From contig DASSKW010000060.1 in NCBI GenBank assembly GCA_035690065.1, positions 1-31,347 of the forward strand: DNA of 31,347 nt, written 5' to 3'. A model generated the notes under the pieces. It saw only the letters and a list, made by a program, of their open reading frames with translations, had not been told where the DNA came from and searched no databases. This DNA is from DASSKW01 sp035690065 (GTDB taxonomy: Bacteria > Pseudomonadota > Gammaproteobacteria > Natronospirales > REEB76). A program made the translations under genes and the position numbers. How positions within the stretch are numbered: position 1 is the stretch's first letter; each line of letters begins with the position of its first letter. Positions 7,736 to 16,408 of the stretch are shown in pieces.

Positions 7736-8638
7736 TCAGTCGCGCCGATTGATGATGCCGTGTGGTACATGGCCTGTCGCTACATAACTCGCCGCCGCTT
7801 CCACATGCCCTTTCTGGTCGTCGAAGAAGATATCCGCACCGAAAGTCTTGAGGAAGGCGCCTTTCGGCAAGCCACCCAGGAACAGCGCCTCATCGATGCG
7901 GATGTTCCAGGCCCGCAAGGTACGGATCACCCGCTCATGCGCCGGTGCTGAACGCGCCGTGACCAGTGCAGTACGTATCGGTGACTGATCCGGTGCGTAG
8001 TCTGATTGTATCTGCTGCAGTGCAGCCAGAAACTGCTTGAACGGCCCACCGGATAACGGTTGCCGTGCCTGCGCTTGTTCGCTGCGGGCGAAGGCGGCCA
8101 AGCCTTGCTCCTGATAAACACGTTCTGCCTCGTCCGAAAACAAGACAGCATCGCCGTCGAAGGCGATGCGCAGCTCCTCGCGTTCGTCGGCCTGCGCGGG
8201 TGACGGTACGATCGCCGCAGCAGCATAACCGGCATCGAGCACCTGCACCACGTCCGCGGGTTCCGCCGACAGAAACAGATCTGCGCTGAACGGTTCCACG
8301 TAACGCCATGGTGCCGCTCCGTTGGTAAATGCCGCACGTTCGATGCCCAGATCGAAATGCTGGATCGAATTGAAGATACGCAAACCGGTATCCGCGCTGT
8401 TGTGTGAGAGCAGGATCACTTCGACACGCTTCGGTTGCTCCGGCTTGTTCAACCGCAGCAACTTCTTTACCAATGGAAACGCCACGCCCGGCGACAACAG
8501 ATCTTCTTCGTGCTCGATCTGGTAGCGTGAATAGGCTTCCAGGCCCTGCTCCACGAACACTCGATGACTCGCCTCGAGATCGAATAGAGCCCGTGAGGAG
8601 ATGGCGATCACCAATCTGGGAGCGGATGTTGCACTCAT
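7736..8638 (-). CDS. Cytosolic 5'-nucleotidase, cN-I family
   Basis: The protein has 300 residues and no signal peptide. It resembles the cN-I family (PF06189), HAD-fold enzymes that remove the 5' phosphate from nucleoside monophosphates. HAD motifs are visible in order: FDGDAVLF (D161 candidate nucleophile, D163 acid/base), TARS (227-230), LPKG (K259) and FFDDQ (D273, D274). The segments LLSHNSADTGLRIF and FTNGAAP are typical of the family. Its ATG overlaps the TGA of the helicase gene by four bases (ATGA), so translation is probably coupled. A link between nuclease products and this nucleotidase is inference from position only. Confidence 0.85.
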   Translation of the reverse strand: MSATSAPRLVIAISSRALFDLEASHRVFVEQGLEAYSRYQIEHEEDLLSPGVAFPLVKKLLRLNKPEQPKRVEVILLSHNSADTGLRIFNSIQHFDLGIERAAFTNGAAPWRYVEPFSADLFLSAEPADVVQVLDAGYAAAAIVPSPAQADEREELRIAFDGDAVLFSDEAERVYQEQGLAAFARSEQAQARQPLSGGPFKQFLAALQQIQSDYAPDQSPIRTALVTARSAPAHERVIRTLRAWNIRIDEALFLGGLPKGAFLKTFGADIFFDDQKGHVEAAASYVATGHVPHGIINRRD

Positions 8639-11600
8639 GCTGTATCCAGTTTACGCATATCGATCGCATGAAAACGGCCCAACAGCGGAAAATACAACCC
8701 AACCTTGATCGGCCGCTGCTCACACAGGCGCATGAACTGCACATACCGTGCCAGTTGCCCGAGATAACGTTGCTCTTCGCGTGCCAGGAACGTCTCCAGA
8801 TCCCCGCCCTGATGCCGGCTGGTCTTGTAATCCACGATCCAGCGTACCCCGTCATTATCCACGAAGGTGCGATCGATCACACCCGAGACCAGTTGCCCGC
8901 CCTCGAAGCGGCTGAGTGCATATTCGCTGTGGGCATCCGGCCCTCGTGCTGCCAGTATCGTGCGCCCGGTGTCATCCGCGAGCGTGCGCGTGAGTGCATC
9001 GAGTACAGTCTGCGTCGCGTCCTCCAGTTCGCGCACCGGCACACCGGCCTGATGCAACCAGTCACGCATCTGCTCCCTGTTTGCGGTCAGTCGCGCGGTA
9101 TCCCAGGCATCTGGTCCATCCTGTGCGATACGTTGCAACAACCGGTGGACCACGGTGCCGATGTGCCGCAAGGTATCGCCCGCCCATTCGAATTCGACCT
9201 CCGTCTGATTCTCGATCGCCAGGCCACTGACATCCCAGTTCACATCTGGCATCGGGGTGGGCGATTGCCAATACAGCGGCACACGCCGCAATCGCACTAC
9301 GTATGCATCGGTATCCAGAAGCTCTGTGTCCGCTGACGGCGTATAGGCAGCGAATGCCTGACGATATTCCGGTTCGAGTACCGGCCACAAAGTAGCGAGC
9401 AATGAATTCTTTGGAGGTGACAACAACTCCCGTTTGCCGTCTCTCTCGCGGTAACCGACCTGCCCCAGCAGATGCAGTTGCTGACGCGCCCGGCTGGCTG
9501 CGACATACAGCAGACGTTGTTGTTCGAGCGTCTCCTGCTCGCGTCGCAAGGCGAATACCAGTTCGTAGAGCGGATCGTGATCGTTACCACGCGCATTCAA
9601 AGGTGCCAACAGCAGATCCGGATCACCTTGCGCGCGTGTACGCTCCAGGTGGACCAGTAAAGGCCGTTTGCTGCGGCCACTGCCCGCACCCAGGCCCGGC
9701 ACGATCACGACATCGAACTCCAATCCCTTCGCCTTGTGTACCGTCATCAGTTGCAGGCTGTCATCCGCCTGCGGATCGGGGCGGGCGAACAATTCCGCGA
9801 GCGCCGAATCGAGTGCCGTCGCATCGGTAAGCGTACCGCCTTCATCCAGCGTCTCAAGCAGAGAAAGCAATGCTTCGGCATCATCGAGATCTTCCAGCGA
9901 TGCCAGCATCGCGGGCCCGGCAAGACGGAACCACGCATGTTCCACCTGCTCCCGCAGACTGCCACGCCGACGTCGAGCAACTGCGTCAAGCAATACCTCA
10001 CGCACGCGTGCCAGACGCTGTTGACCAGCGTCACTGAGCGCGGCGCATGCTGCTTCATCGTTCAACAAGACCGGCACCGGCCTGTCATTGCTGGCGACCA
10101 GTGCGTGCAGATCCGCGAGACTCAATCCACACCAAGGTGCACGCAGCAGTGTCAGCCAGGCGGTACGATCACCCGGATGCAATAGCGCACGCGTCAACGC
10201 GACCAGATCATGCACCACCGGCCGTTCGCCCAGCCGTTCCAGTTCCATGGCCCGGAACCGGATGCCTTCGCGCCGCAGTCGCGGCACCAATGCCGTCAGG
10301 TGGTTGCGACCCCTGACCAGTACTGCAACTTTTTGCTGTTGTTGGTGCGCCTGACGGATCAATTCGATGACGTGGCCGGCTTCCTGTCCCGCATCCTTCT
10401 CGAATGCCGGATGTACCTTGACCGCAGGTTGCGTGACCTCCGTATGGAATGCCGTAGCGGGGCTGTAGCTGATCGCACCGCTCGCCACATCGGCCTGGGC
10501 CGGGAATATCCTGCCGAAACACGCGTTGATCCAATCGACCACGCCACGCTGCGAACGGAAATTCACACTCAAGGTCAAAGGCGTCAAGGACACATTCCCT
10601 ATCCCGTATCGCTGGGCGCGCAGGAACAGGCCCACTTCCGCTTCCCGGAACCGGTAGATGGATTGCATCGGATCGCCGACCACGAACAGGGTCCGGCCAT
10701 CTCCGGACTGCCAACCGGCAGTCAGCCGTTCCAGCAACAGGAACTGGTTGAATGAAGTGTCCTGGAACTCATCCACCAGCAGATGCTGGAGCCGGTGATC
10801 CAGGGTCAGTGCCAGATCGGTAGGTGTATCGGTTTTACCCAGTGCCGATAATGCCGACAAAGCGACTTCCGCATAGTCCACTTCACCGCGTTCCGCGAAC
10901 AACACCTTGAGCTCTGCCACGCTGAGTGGCAACAGGTTCAACAACGCATCCAGCATCTGCCACTGACCGTCTTCGAACTTTGGTTCCGGTAAAATGCGAG
11001 CGCTTTGCAACGAGAGACACAAGGATTCTTCGCTGCCGAGCTGTACCAGCAGGTCAAGCAAACGGGTCTTCTCGTCACTTTTCGGCTCGAAACCGATACG
11101 CACATCCACGGCACTGCGCCAACTTCCCGTTTTCGTCAACAGCATCTCTGCCAGGCCCTTCCAGGCTGGAAGCGCCGCAACCTCCGCGGACGGAAATGTA
11201 TGCAGACCGGCACATGCACACAAGGGAGAATCCCTGCCTTGTGTTGCCAAAGAGCGGCCGGCATGACTCGCAAGTTCGACCAGTTCGCTGTGAAACCGTT
11301 CCGGTACTGCAGTGGCCAGGGTCCGCAACTGATGCTCGATCTCGTGCCTGAAAGCCTGTTCGAGTTCATGTCGGCGTTCGCCCCCTGCTCCGCTGCCGGT
11401 ATGCCGCAACCACTGGTCGCGTCGCGGCAGCATGTCAGCCAGCAATCCGATGACCCGCGGTACATCATTATCCAGATGCTGTAACAACGCCTCGATAACT
11501 GCGCTCTGCGCTGCATCGCCCTGTTCCAGCAACGACAGGGTCCGGCGCGCCGCTTCCTCGTAGAGCGGACGCGAGCGTTCCGCGATGCCGGGTTGCGCAC

Positions 11601-12012
11601 CGAAGCCCGACAGCAACGGCATCTGCCGAGTCAGTTCGGCATTCAGCGAATCGATGGTCTGGATCCGCAGACGCGCAGGATGCGCGACCAACTGCCATTC
11701 GCGTTGCCGGTCGCGGGCCCGCGCCGCACGCGCCAGTTCCCAGGTTTGCCGGCGATGTGGTTCCTGCGGCGGCGTCTCCTGCTCGGCTGCTTCCAGCGCC
11801 TTGACGATGCGACTGCGCATCTCGCCCGCCGCCTTGCGCGTAAAGGTGATAGCGATGATCTCTTCCGGTGCATCCACGCCGGCCAGCAGACGCAGATAGC
11901 GTTGACTCAACAACTCGGTCTTGCCGGAACCCGCCGGGGCCTGCACAATGAACGATGCTGCGGCATCCAGTGCGCGTTCGCGTATGCTCCGATCCGCGAC
12001 AGGTCTATTCAT
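8635..12012 (-). CDS. AddA/RecB-like UvrD-family helicase with PD-(D/E)XK nuclease domain
   Basis: The protein has 1125 residues and belongs to superfamily 1A. Motifs in order: Q-motif/Walker A QAPAGSGKT (24-32), AITFTRKAAGEM, Walker B LLVDEFQDTS, VVGDPMQSIYRFRE (motif III), NFRSQRGVVDW (IV), LMTVHKAKGLEFD (V) and RLLYVAASRARQQ (VI). At the C-terminus GVIDRTF and WIVDYKTS supply nuclease residues D1047, D1061 and K1063. This is the layout of AddA/RecB, which unwinds and resects double-strand breaks with its partner. The open frame continues 127 codons upstream, but those are antisense-like sequence inside addB. ATG at 12012 has GAGGA eight bases before it and starts just ahead of Walker A. 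It overlaps the AddB-like gene by eight bases. Confidence 0.93.
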   Translation of the reverse strand: MNRPVADRSIRERALDAAASFIVQAPAGSGKTELLSQRYLRLLAGVDAPEEIIAITFTRKAAGEMRSRIVKALEAAEQETPPQEPHRRQTWELARAARARDRQREWQLVAHPARLRIQTIDSLNAELTRQMPLLSGFGAQPGIAERSRPLYEEAARRTLSLLEQGDAAQSAVIEALLQHLDNDVPRVIGLLADMLPRRDQWLRHTGSGAGGERRHELEQAFRHEIEHQLRTLATAVPERFHSELVELASHAGRSLATQGRDSPLCACAGLHTFPSAEVAALPAWKGLAEMLLTKTGSWRSAVDVRIGFEPKSDEKTRLLDLLVQLGSEESLCLSLQSARILPEPKFEDGQWQMLDALLNLLPLSVAELKVLFAERGEVDYAEVALSALSALGKTDTPTDLALTLDHRLQHLLVDEFQDTSFNQFLLLERLTAGWQSGDGRTLFVVGDPMQSIYRFREAEVGLFLRAQRYGIGNVSLTPLTLSVNFRSQRGVVDWINACFGRIFPAQADVASGAISYSPATAFHTEVTQPAVKVHPAFEKDAGQEAGHVIELIRQAHQQQQKVAVLVRGRNHLTALVPRLRREGIRFRAMELERLGERPVVHDLVALTRALLHPGDRTAWLTLLRAPWCGLSLADLHALVASNDRPVPVLLNDEAACAALSDAGQQRLARVREVLLDAVARRRRGSLREQVEHAWFRLAGPAMLASLEDLDDAEALLSLLETLDEGGTLTDATALDSALAELFARPDPQADDSLQLMTVHKAKGLEFDVVIVPGLGAGSGRSKRPLLVHLERTRAQGDPDLLLAPLNARGNDHDPLYELVFALRREQETLEQQRLLYVAASRARQQLHLLGQVGYRERDGKRELLSPPKNSLLATLWPVLEPEYRQAFAAYTPSADTELLDTDAYVVRLRRVPLYWQSPTPMPDVNWDVSGLAIENQTEVEFEWAGDTLRHIGTVVHRLLQRIAQDGPDAWDTARLTANREQMRDWLHQAGVPVRELEDATQTVLDALTRTLADDTGRTILAARGPDAHSEYALSRFEGGQLVSGVIDRTFVDNDGVRWIVDYKTSRHQGGDLETFLAREEQRYLGQLARYVQFMRLCEQRPIKVGLYFPLLGRFHAIDMRKLDTA

Positions 12013-14716
12013 CGTCGATATCCTCGGCATGCCGGGTCTCGTCGATCCGGCACAATGCCGCGAGGTGGCAATAACTGCAGGTACGATTGCGATCCTTGGG
12101 ATCGACGCGGGCATCACCGGCCGCGAATGCTTCCGCCGTACGCTCCAACACTTCCCGCCAGTGGACCAGCAGCGCGTCCCAGTCGGCACAACCGTCCGGC
12201 GGATATTTCTCCTGCTCGAACGCGACGATATCTGGTACCACCCCAGCCGTGCGCGCATAACCCCGATAGCCGTTCTCACCCGGCCGCAGTATTCCGAACA
12301 ACACTGCCGACACAGCTTCGGTCGCGGTGACTGCATAGCAGGGCAGTTGCGGTTCGTCCGGCCGTTCACCACTCCAGGCTGCGGGTTTCGCATCGCCGGT
12401 CTTGTAATCGATGATCGCCCGGCTACCGTCGGCGAGCCGGTCGATACGATCCACGCGGGTGTTCAATGCCAGCGGACCGATCTTCACCGGCTGCTTGTAT
12501 TCGCGTTGCTCGACTTCGAATCCCTGACGGGCGCGCTCCAGTTGCAACCAATCCAGGACCAGTCGTACCAGTCGCTGCTGCTCGATCAGCAGAAATCGCG
12601 GAGTAAAAACTTCCGGCTGTTTCGCTCTGGCGCCAGCGAGTGCCGCCGAGACGTGACGCGATACCAGCGATTGCGTCGCGGCTTCATCCTGACCGGCAAG
12701 CATCGCTTGATTGCCGAGTTCGCCCCACAGGCGATACATTACGTCATGCAGCAAACTGCCACGCTCGGCAGGATCGAGCCCCGGGCCCGGCACCCGCATC
12801 GGTTCCGCGCCGAGACGATAACGGGCGAATGCCTGGAACGGACATGCTGCCTGCGACTTCAATATCCCGGTGCCACCGCTCACACCGGCTGCGCGCAATA
12901 CCGGTCCGTGCGTGTCTTCCAGCAGCTCCAGTGCGGGTGCTGCAGCCTGCAGGAACCGCGCATAGCTGGCTACCGCTCGCTGTGGTAATTGTTGCAGACT
13001 GGTTTCCGGTAACTGCGCGATCAGCGGACTGATCCGCAGTTCCTGATCCGCATCGCGTTGCGGCACGCTGACTACCACATCGGGCGCGCTCGCCAGCAGC
13101 CGGGCGGTGATGCGTCGTGCAAACTCCAGTTCACGGCGGGCACTGGCATGCGGCATATCGTGGCTGCGCTGCACGCTGACCGGGATCAGCGGATCCGGAC
13201 GCGGGCTGGCGGGCCAGACGTCATCCGATAATCCCGTGATCCACAGATGGTCGAAACACAGGCCCGCGGTCTCAAGCATCCCCAGCACCTGGATCGGAAC
13301 ATCAGGAGCAGCCGGTTGAAAAGTATGCTGCGCCATCAGGCGCGCGAGCCTGTGCACTGCATCGCCCATATCCACTGCGCCCAACAGGGTGTCGAGCCTT
13401 GTCAGTTCGCCGAGCGCCTCGCGGAAAGCTGTCACTGTCTGATATTCGATGGAATCCTGAGTGCGTTCACCGGGCCAGCCGAGTGCCTGCAGGAGCGCAG
13501 CAAAATTGCGTGCCCAGAGCGAGGGCAACTGCCGCGATGTCTGGGCCTGTTTCCAATCCACGCAGTTATCCAGTGCCGCTACCAACTCCGGAAGCGCTCC
13601 CCATTCGCGCGCCAGTCCCGCCAGACGTGGCAGTGGGATATTTTCCGCGCCATCACGCAGACTCAGTTCAAATCCTGCGCGCGTCGCGTATTCCGATTCC
13701 GCGCCGCGCAGGAACGGTGAACGCAGCACTTGACTCGCAGCATCGAAATCAAGCCGGCCGTGCGCCATGCGCAGGAACAACAGCGCGTCCTGTATCGGCG
13801 GCCAGTCCAGGAGTGGACGACCCAGTGAGAGGTTGTAAGGCCGGATCGGCGCATCACCGACACACGCAGAGGGACACAGTACCTGGTCCAGGATGCGTGC
13901 AAAACTTTCGCGGCTGGCAGACAGATCCCGCACCACGATCCCGATGCGGGTGTCTGGATCGCGTTCGAGCAGAGCACCGGCCCATTGTGCCGCGGCACGC
14001 AATTCATGTTCGGCATCGTCACATGACGTGCGTTTGGCATCCTTTGAAGCGGCAGCGTCCACGCTGAGCCGTTCGATCTGGCTACCCGCTTCACGCAGAC
14101 TTTGCAGTAGATGTTCCTGCTGGGGCGTCCATTCATCGAAACCGGCGAATACCAGTCGTGCCGGTACCTCGAAATGTCGCGCCGCGATCCAGGTTGCGAG
14201 TTGATCAGGCAAGCGCGCTGCATCGAGCCAGTGTCCGATCTCACAGCGCGATTGGAAGTCCGCAGCCCAGCCGATAAATTGTTCCGTATCGGCCGCAGCA
14301 GATTTCGCAAGTTCTTCAGCTGCCAACTGGTAGGCGTGGCCCGATAACCAGGCGCCCTGTGCCAACTGTGCCGCGGCAGCGGGTTGCAGCAAGCTGTCAG
14401 CCGCGTCGGAGGCGCGCACCACCCTTTCCCACAAGGCTTCCGCCTGCAGGGGAGACAGCAGGCCGGGTAATCTCGATGTGTCCGCACGGGGATTGGTCAG
14501 CGCCGCATCCTGGCAGGCCCTGAACTGCCCGGCAAGAAATGCCGGCCATGACAGAACCTGTGGCCGTTCCCAGACCTGAAGCCCGGCACGCTGCCGGGCC
14601 CTGGCATAAGCAAGCTGCACGGTCCGTGCCAGTCGTTCGCTGGCTGTGACGACGAGCGCGCCTGCTGTGAGCGCGTCCACCAGTCTGGTTTCATGCCAAA
14701 TACGCTGCCCCACCAC
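12005..14716 (-). CDS. AddB-like DNA repair nuclease (probable DNA repair protein, TIGR03623-like)
   Basis: The protein has 903 residues, the length of the proteobacterial AddB-like family. The N-terminal and central parts are a degenerate helicase-like fold (TASERLARTVQ, LVFAGFDEWTPQQ, WITGLSDDVWP). The C-terminal part is a RecB-type nuclease with VDRIDRLADG (D756) and IIDYKTG (D770, K772). Four cysteines frame it: C625 (AACPFQAFARYRL) and C880, C883, C889 (CSYCHLAALC). This is the spacing of the AddB iron-sulfur staple. It should work with the AddA-like protein in end resection. The start is GTG at 14716, ten bases after AAAGGAG; a second GTG follows directly. The gene opens the four-gene minus-strand unit. 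Confidence 0.9.
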   Translation of the reverse strand: MVGQRIWHETRLVDALTAGALVVTASERLARTVQLAYARARQRAGLQVWERPQVLSWPAFLAGQFRACQDAALTNPRADTSRLPGLLSPLQAEALWERVVRASDAADSLLQPAAAAQLAQGAWLSGHAYQLAAEELAKSAAADTEQFIGWAADFQSRCEIGHWLDAARLPDQLATWIAARHFEVPARLVFAGFDEWTPQQEHLLQSLREAGSQIERLSVDAAASKDAKRTSCDDAEHELRAAAQWAGALLERDPDTRIGIVVRDLSASRESFARILDQVLCPSACVGDAPIRPYNLSLGRPLLDWPPIQDALLFLRMAHGRLDFDAASQVLRSPFLRGAESEYATRAGFELSLRDGAENIPLPRLAGLAREWGALPELVAALDNCVDWKQAQTSRQLPSLWARNFAALLQALGWPGERTQDSIEYQTVTAFREALGELTRLDTLLGAVDMGDAVHRLARLMAQHTFQPAAPDVPIQVLGMLETAGLCFDHLWITGLSDDVWPASPRPDPLIPVSVQRSHDMPHASARRELEFARRITARLLASAPDVVVSVPQRDADQELRISPLIAQLPETSLQQLPQRAVASYARFLQAAAPALELLEDTHGPVLRAAGVSGGTGILKSQAACPFQAFARYRLGAEPMRVPGPGLDPAERGSLLHDVMYRLWGELGNQAMLAGQDEAATQSLVSRHVSAALAGARAKQPEVFTPRFLLIEQQRLVRLVLDWLQLERARQGFEVEQREYKQPVKIGPLALNTRVDRIDRLADGSRAIIDYKTGDAKPAAWSGERPDEPQLPCYAVTATEAVSAVLFGILRPGENGYRGYARTAGVVPDIVAFEQEKYPPDGCADWDALLVHWREVLERTAEAFAAGDARVDPKDRNRTCSYCHLAALCRIDETRHAEDIDDE

Positions 14717-14960
14717 CTGCTTGCGTCTCCTTTATAATGCTGACAGTGTAACCGGAGCGGCAACCTGGCAGCCACGCAACTTGTCTGCTGGAAATTTGTC
14801 CAATCCGGATGAAAAACCACACCAGGAATTCTCCAGCCTGTGCTGTTTGCTGCCGCCAGGACTGGTTGAAAAGCCGGAATACGAGCCCCACATCCTGGTC
14901 GTCCGTCTGCCTTCCGGCAAATCTTTGACCAGACAGTTACCACACAGGAAACCTGAAGCC
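14717..14960. promoter_or_regulatory. Divergent intergenic region, AddB-like gene and YccA-like gene
   Basis: This 244-bp gap must contain promoters in both directions. On the minus strand the RBS AAAGGAG is clear. On the plus strand CAGGAAACC (14945-14953) precedes the ATG at 14961. TTGAAA near 14877 and TTGACC near 14930 lack good -10 partners. I see no other structure. Confidence 0.3.
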
Positions 14961-15707
14961 ATGCGCGAACTCATGAAAACCAGTAACCCGACCCTCCGGA
15001 CCAAAGCCTTCCGCAATCCCGCCACCGCTGTCGGCGAACAGATGAGCGTGAATGGCACTATCGGCAAGAGCTTCATCCTGCTGGTACTGGTGCTGGTCAC
15101 TGCCAGCTGGTGCTGGTCGCGCTTCTATGCTTCAGGCGATGTCGCTTCGGTGGCGCCGTTCATCGTGGGCGGTGTAATCGGCGGTCTGATATTCGGATTC
15201 GTCACGATCTTCAAGCCCACCTGGGCATACATCACCGCACCGCTCTATGCCATGGCCGAAGGCTTCGTGGTGGGAGGCATATCCGCATTGCTCGAATTGC
15301 GTTATCCCGGCATCGTGGTTCAGGCCGTGGCGCTGACGCTGGCGGTAGCCTTCGGTATGTTGATCCTGTACCGGACCGGCATCATCAAGGTCACCCCCCG
15401 CTTCCGTAAAATGATCTTTGCTGCCACCTTCGGTATCCTGATCTTCTACGGCCTCACCATGCTGGTGAGTTTCTTCGGTGTGGATACCACTATGGTGTAC
15501 GGCCACACGCCGCTCAGTATCGGTATCAGCCTGTTCATCGTCGCCATCGCCGCCTTCAACCTGGTGCTGGATTTCGACATGATCTCGCAGCAGGCGCAGC
15601 AGGGTGCGCCACGTTACATGGAGTGGTACGGTGCGTTCGCCCTGATGGTCACCCTGATCTGGCTGTACCTGGAGATCCTGCGTCTGCTCGCCAACAGCCG
15701 GCGCTGA
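14961..15707 (+). CDS. Bax inhibitor-1/YccA family membrane protein
   Basis: The protein has 248 residues. A polar N-terminus (about 1-32) is followed by seven hydrophobic segments, beginning SFILLVLVLVTASWCW and GGVIGGLIFGFVTI and ending YGAFALMVTLIWLYLEILRLL. The short acidic loop DFDMISQQAQQGAP before the last helix is typical of the UPF0005/BI-1 family. In E. coli the relative YccA modulates FtsH proteolysis, and BsYetJ is a calcium leak channel; which role applies here cannot be seen. The open frame extends upstream, but that part overlaps the control region and the AddB-like gene. ATG at 14961 follows AGGAAACC, and the first hydrophobic segment falls where expected. It is monocistronic, ending at a bidirectional terminator. 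Confidence 0.88.
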   Translation: MRELMKTSNPTLRTKAFRNPATAVGEQMSVNGTIGKSFILLVLVLVTASWCWSRFYASGDVASVAPFIVGGVIGGLIFGFVTIFKPTWAYITAPLYAMAEGFVVGGISALLELRYPGIVVQAVALTLAVAFGMLILYRTGIIKVTPRFRKMIFAATFGILIFYGLTMLVSFFGVDTTMVYGHTPLSIGISLFIVAIAAFNLVLDFDMISQQAQQGAPRYMEWYGAFALMVTLIWLYLEILRLLANSRR

Positions 15708-15724
15708 TACGATCAAGCTCAGTT

Positions 15725-15771
15725 CCGGAAACAGACAAGGCCCCGCACTGCGGGGCCTTGTCTGTTTCCGG
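15725..15771. terminator. 47-bp perfect bidirectional terminator palindrome
   Basis: Arms 15725-15747 and 15749-15771 are exact inverse complements (23 bp each) around one base. The core is GGCCCCGCA/TGCGGGGCC. On each strand the core is followed by TTGTCTGTTT, so it can stop both the YccA-like gene and the convergent tetR gene. Confidence 0.92.
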
Positions 15772-15784
15772 GTGGCGATTCCGG

Positions 15785-16396
15785 TCAGACCCGATAGGCG
15801 TGCACCAGCATCTGTACCGCATTCTCGATATACCTTGCGACTTCTTCATCCGACGGGGGCGGTCCAACGCCGAACTCGGAACGTGCCCTGCAACTGTATA
15901 ACATGCTGAAGAACTGCTCTGCAGTGATGCGTGGATTGCTGACCTTGAGTATCCCGAGCCGGGTCTGCTCTGCCAGATATTCCGCCACGAATTTGCGCGT
16001 CAGCTCCGGGCCCGCTTCGTAATAGATCCGTGCCAGATCCGGGAACCGCGAGACCTCAGCCATCATGATGCGGCGCAGGGCATGTTTGTCATCCGAGGCC
16101 ATGAATGAAGCATGCAACTGTCCGATAGCGCGCAGGGTTTTCTCGGGGTTGCCGTCCTTGGCGGCTTCGGCAAAAGCAAGTGTCATCTGCTCACAGGAAT
16201 TGCGAATCATCGCCGCAAACAGATCTTCCTTGGAGCCGAAGTGGTTATAGACGGTCTGTTTGGAAACCTTCGCTTCACTCGCGATGGTATCCATGCTGGT
16301 GGCCCCGAAACCGACTTCCAGGAAGACTTTCCTGGCGGCTTCCAGGATCGCATCGCGTTTGCTGCTGCCGATTGCATTATCTGTCATTGCATTCAT
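15785..16396 (-). CDS. TetR/AcrR-family repressor, likely regulator of the efflux locus
   Basis: The protein has 203 residues. Its N-terminal helix-turn-helix is clear: RDAILEAARKVFLEVGFGATSMDTIASEAKVSKQ and TVYNHFGSKEDLF (about 14-61). The rest is the variable ligand-binding/dimer domain with a conserved-looking tail (TAEQFFSMLYS). It is the second gene of a tolC-tetR minus-strand pair, 12 bases after the tolC stop, with its RBS GGAGGA inside that gap. It therefore likely represses its own transcript and the divergent emrA-emrB operon through the palindrome at 17775-17791. This autoregulatory circuit is inference from layout. Confidence 0.93.
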   Translation of the reverse strand: MNAMTDNAIGSSKRDAILEAARKVFLEVGFGATSMDTIASEAKVSKQTVYNHFGSKEDLFAAMIRNSCEQMTLAFAEAAKDGNPEKTLRAIGQLHASFMASDDKHALRRIMMAEVSRFPDLARIYYEAGPELTRKFVAEYLAEQTRLGILKVSNPRITAEQFFSMLYSCRARSEFGVGPPPSDEEVARYIENAVQMLVHAYRV

Positions 16397-16408
16397 AGGT
16401 CCTCCTCA

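Noticed and set aside
12013..12393. 127-codon N-terminal extension of the AddA-like helicase
   Set aside because: The segment is out-of-frame sequence inside the AddB-like gene, rich in Arg/Pro/Cys with no domain; a good RBS and ATG at 12012 precede Walker A.
11921..12988. Plus-strand open frame of 355 codons across the AddA/AddB junction
   Set aside because: It is opposite two well-supported genes, with no domain or RBS.
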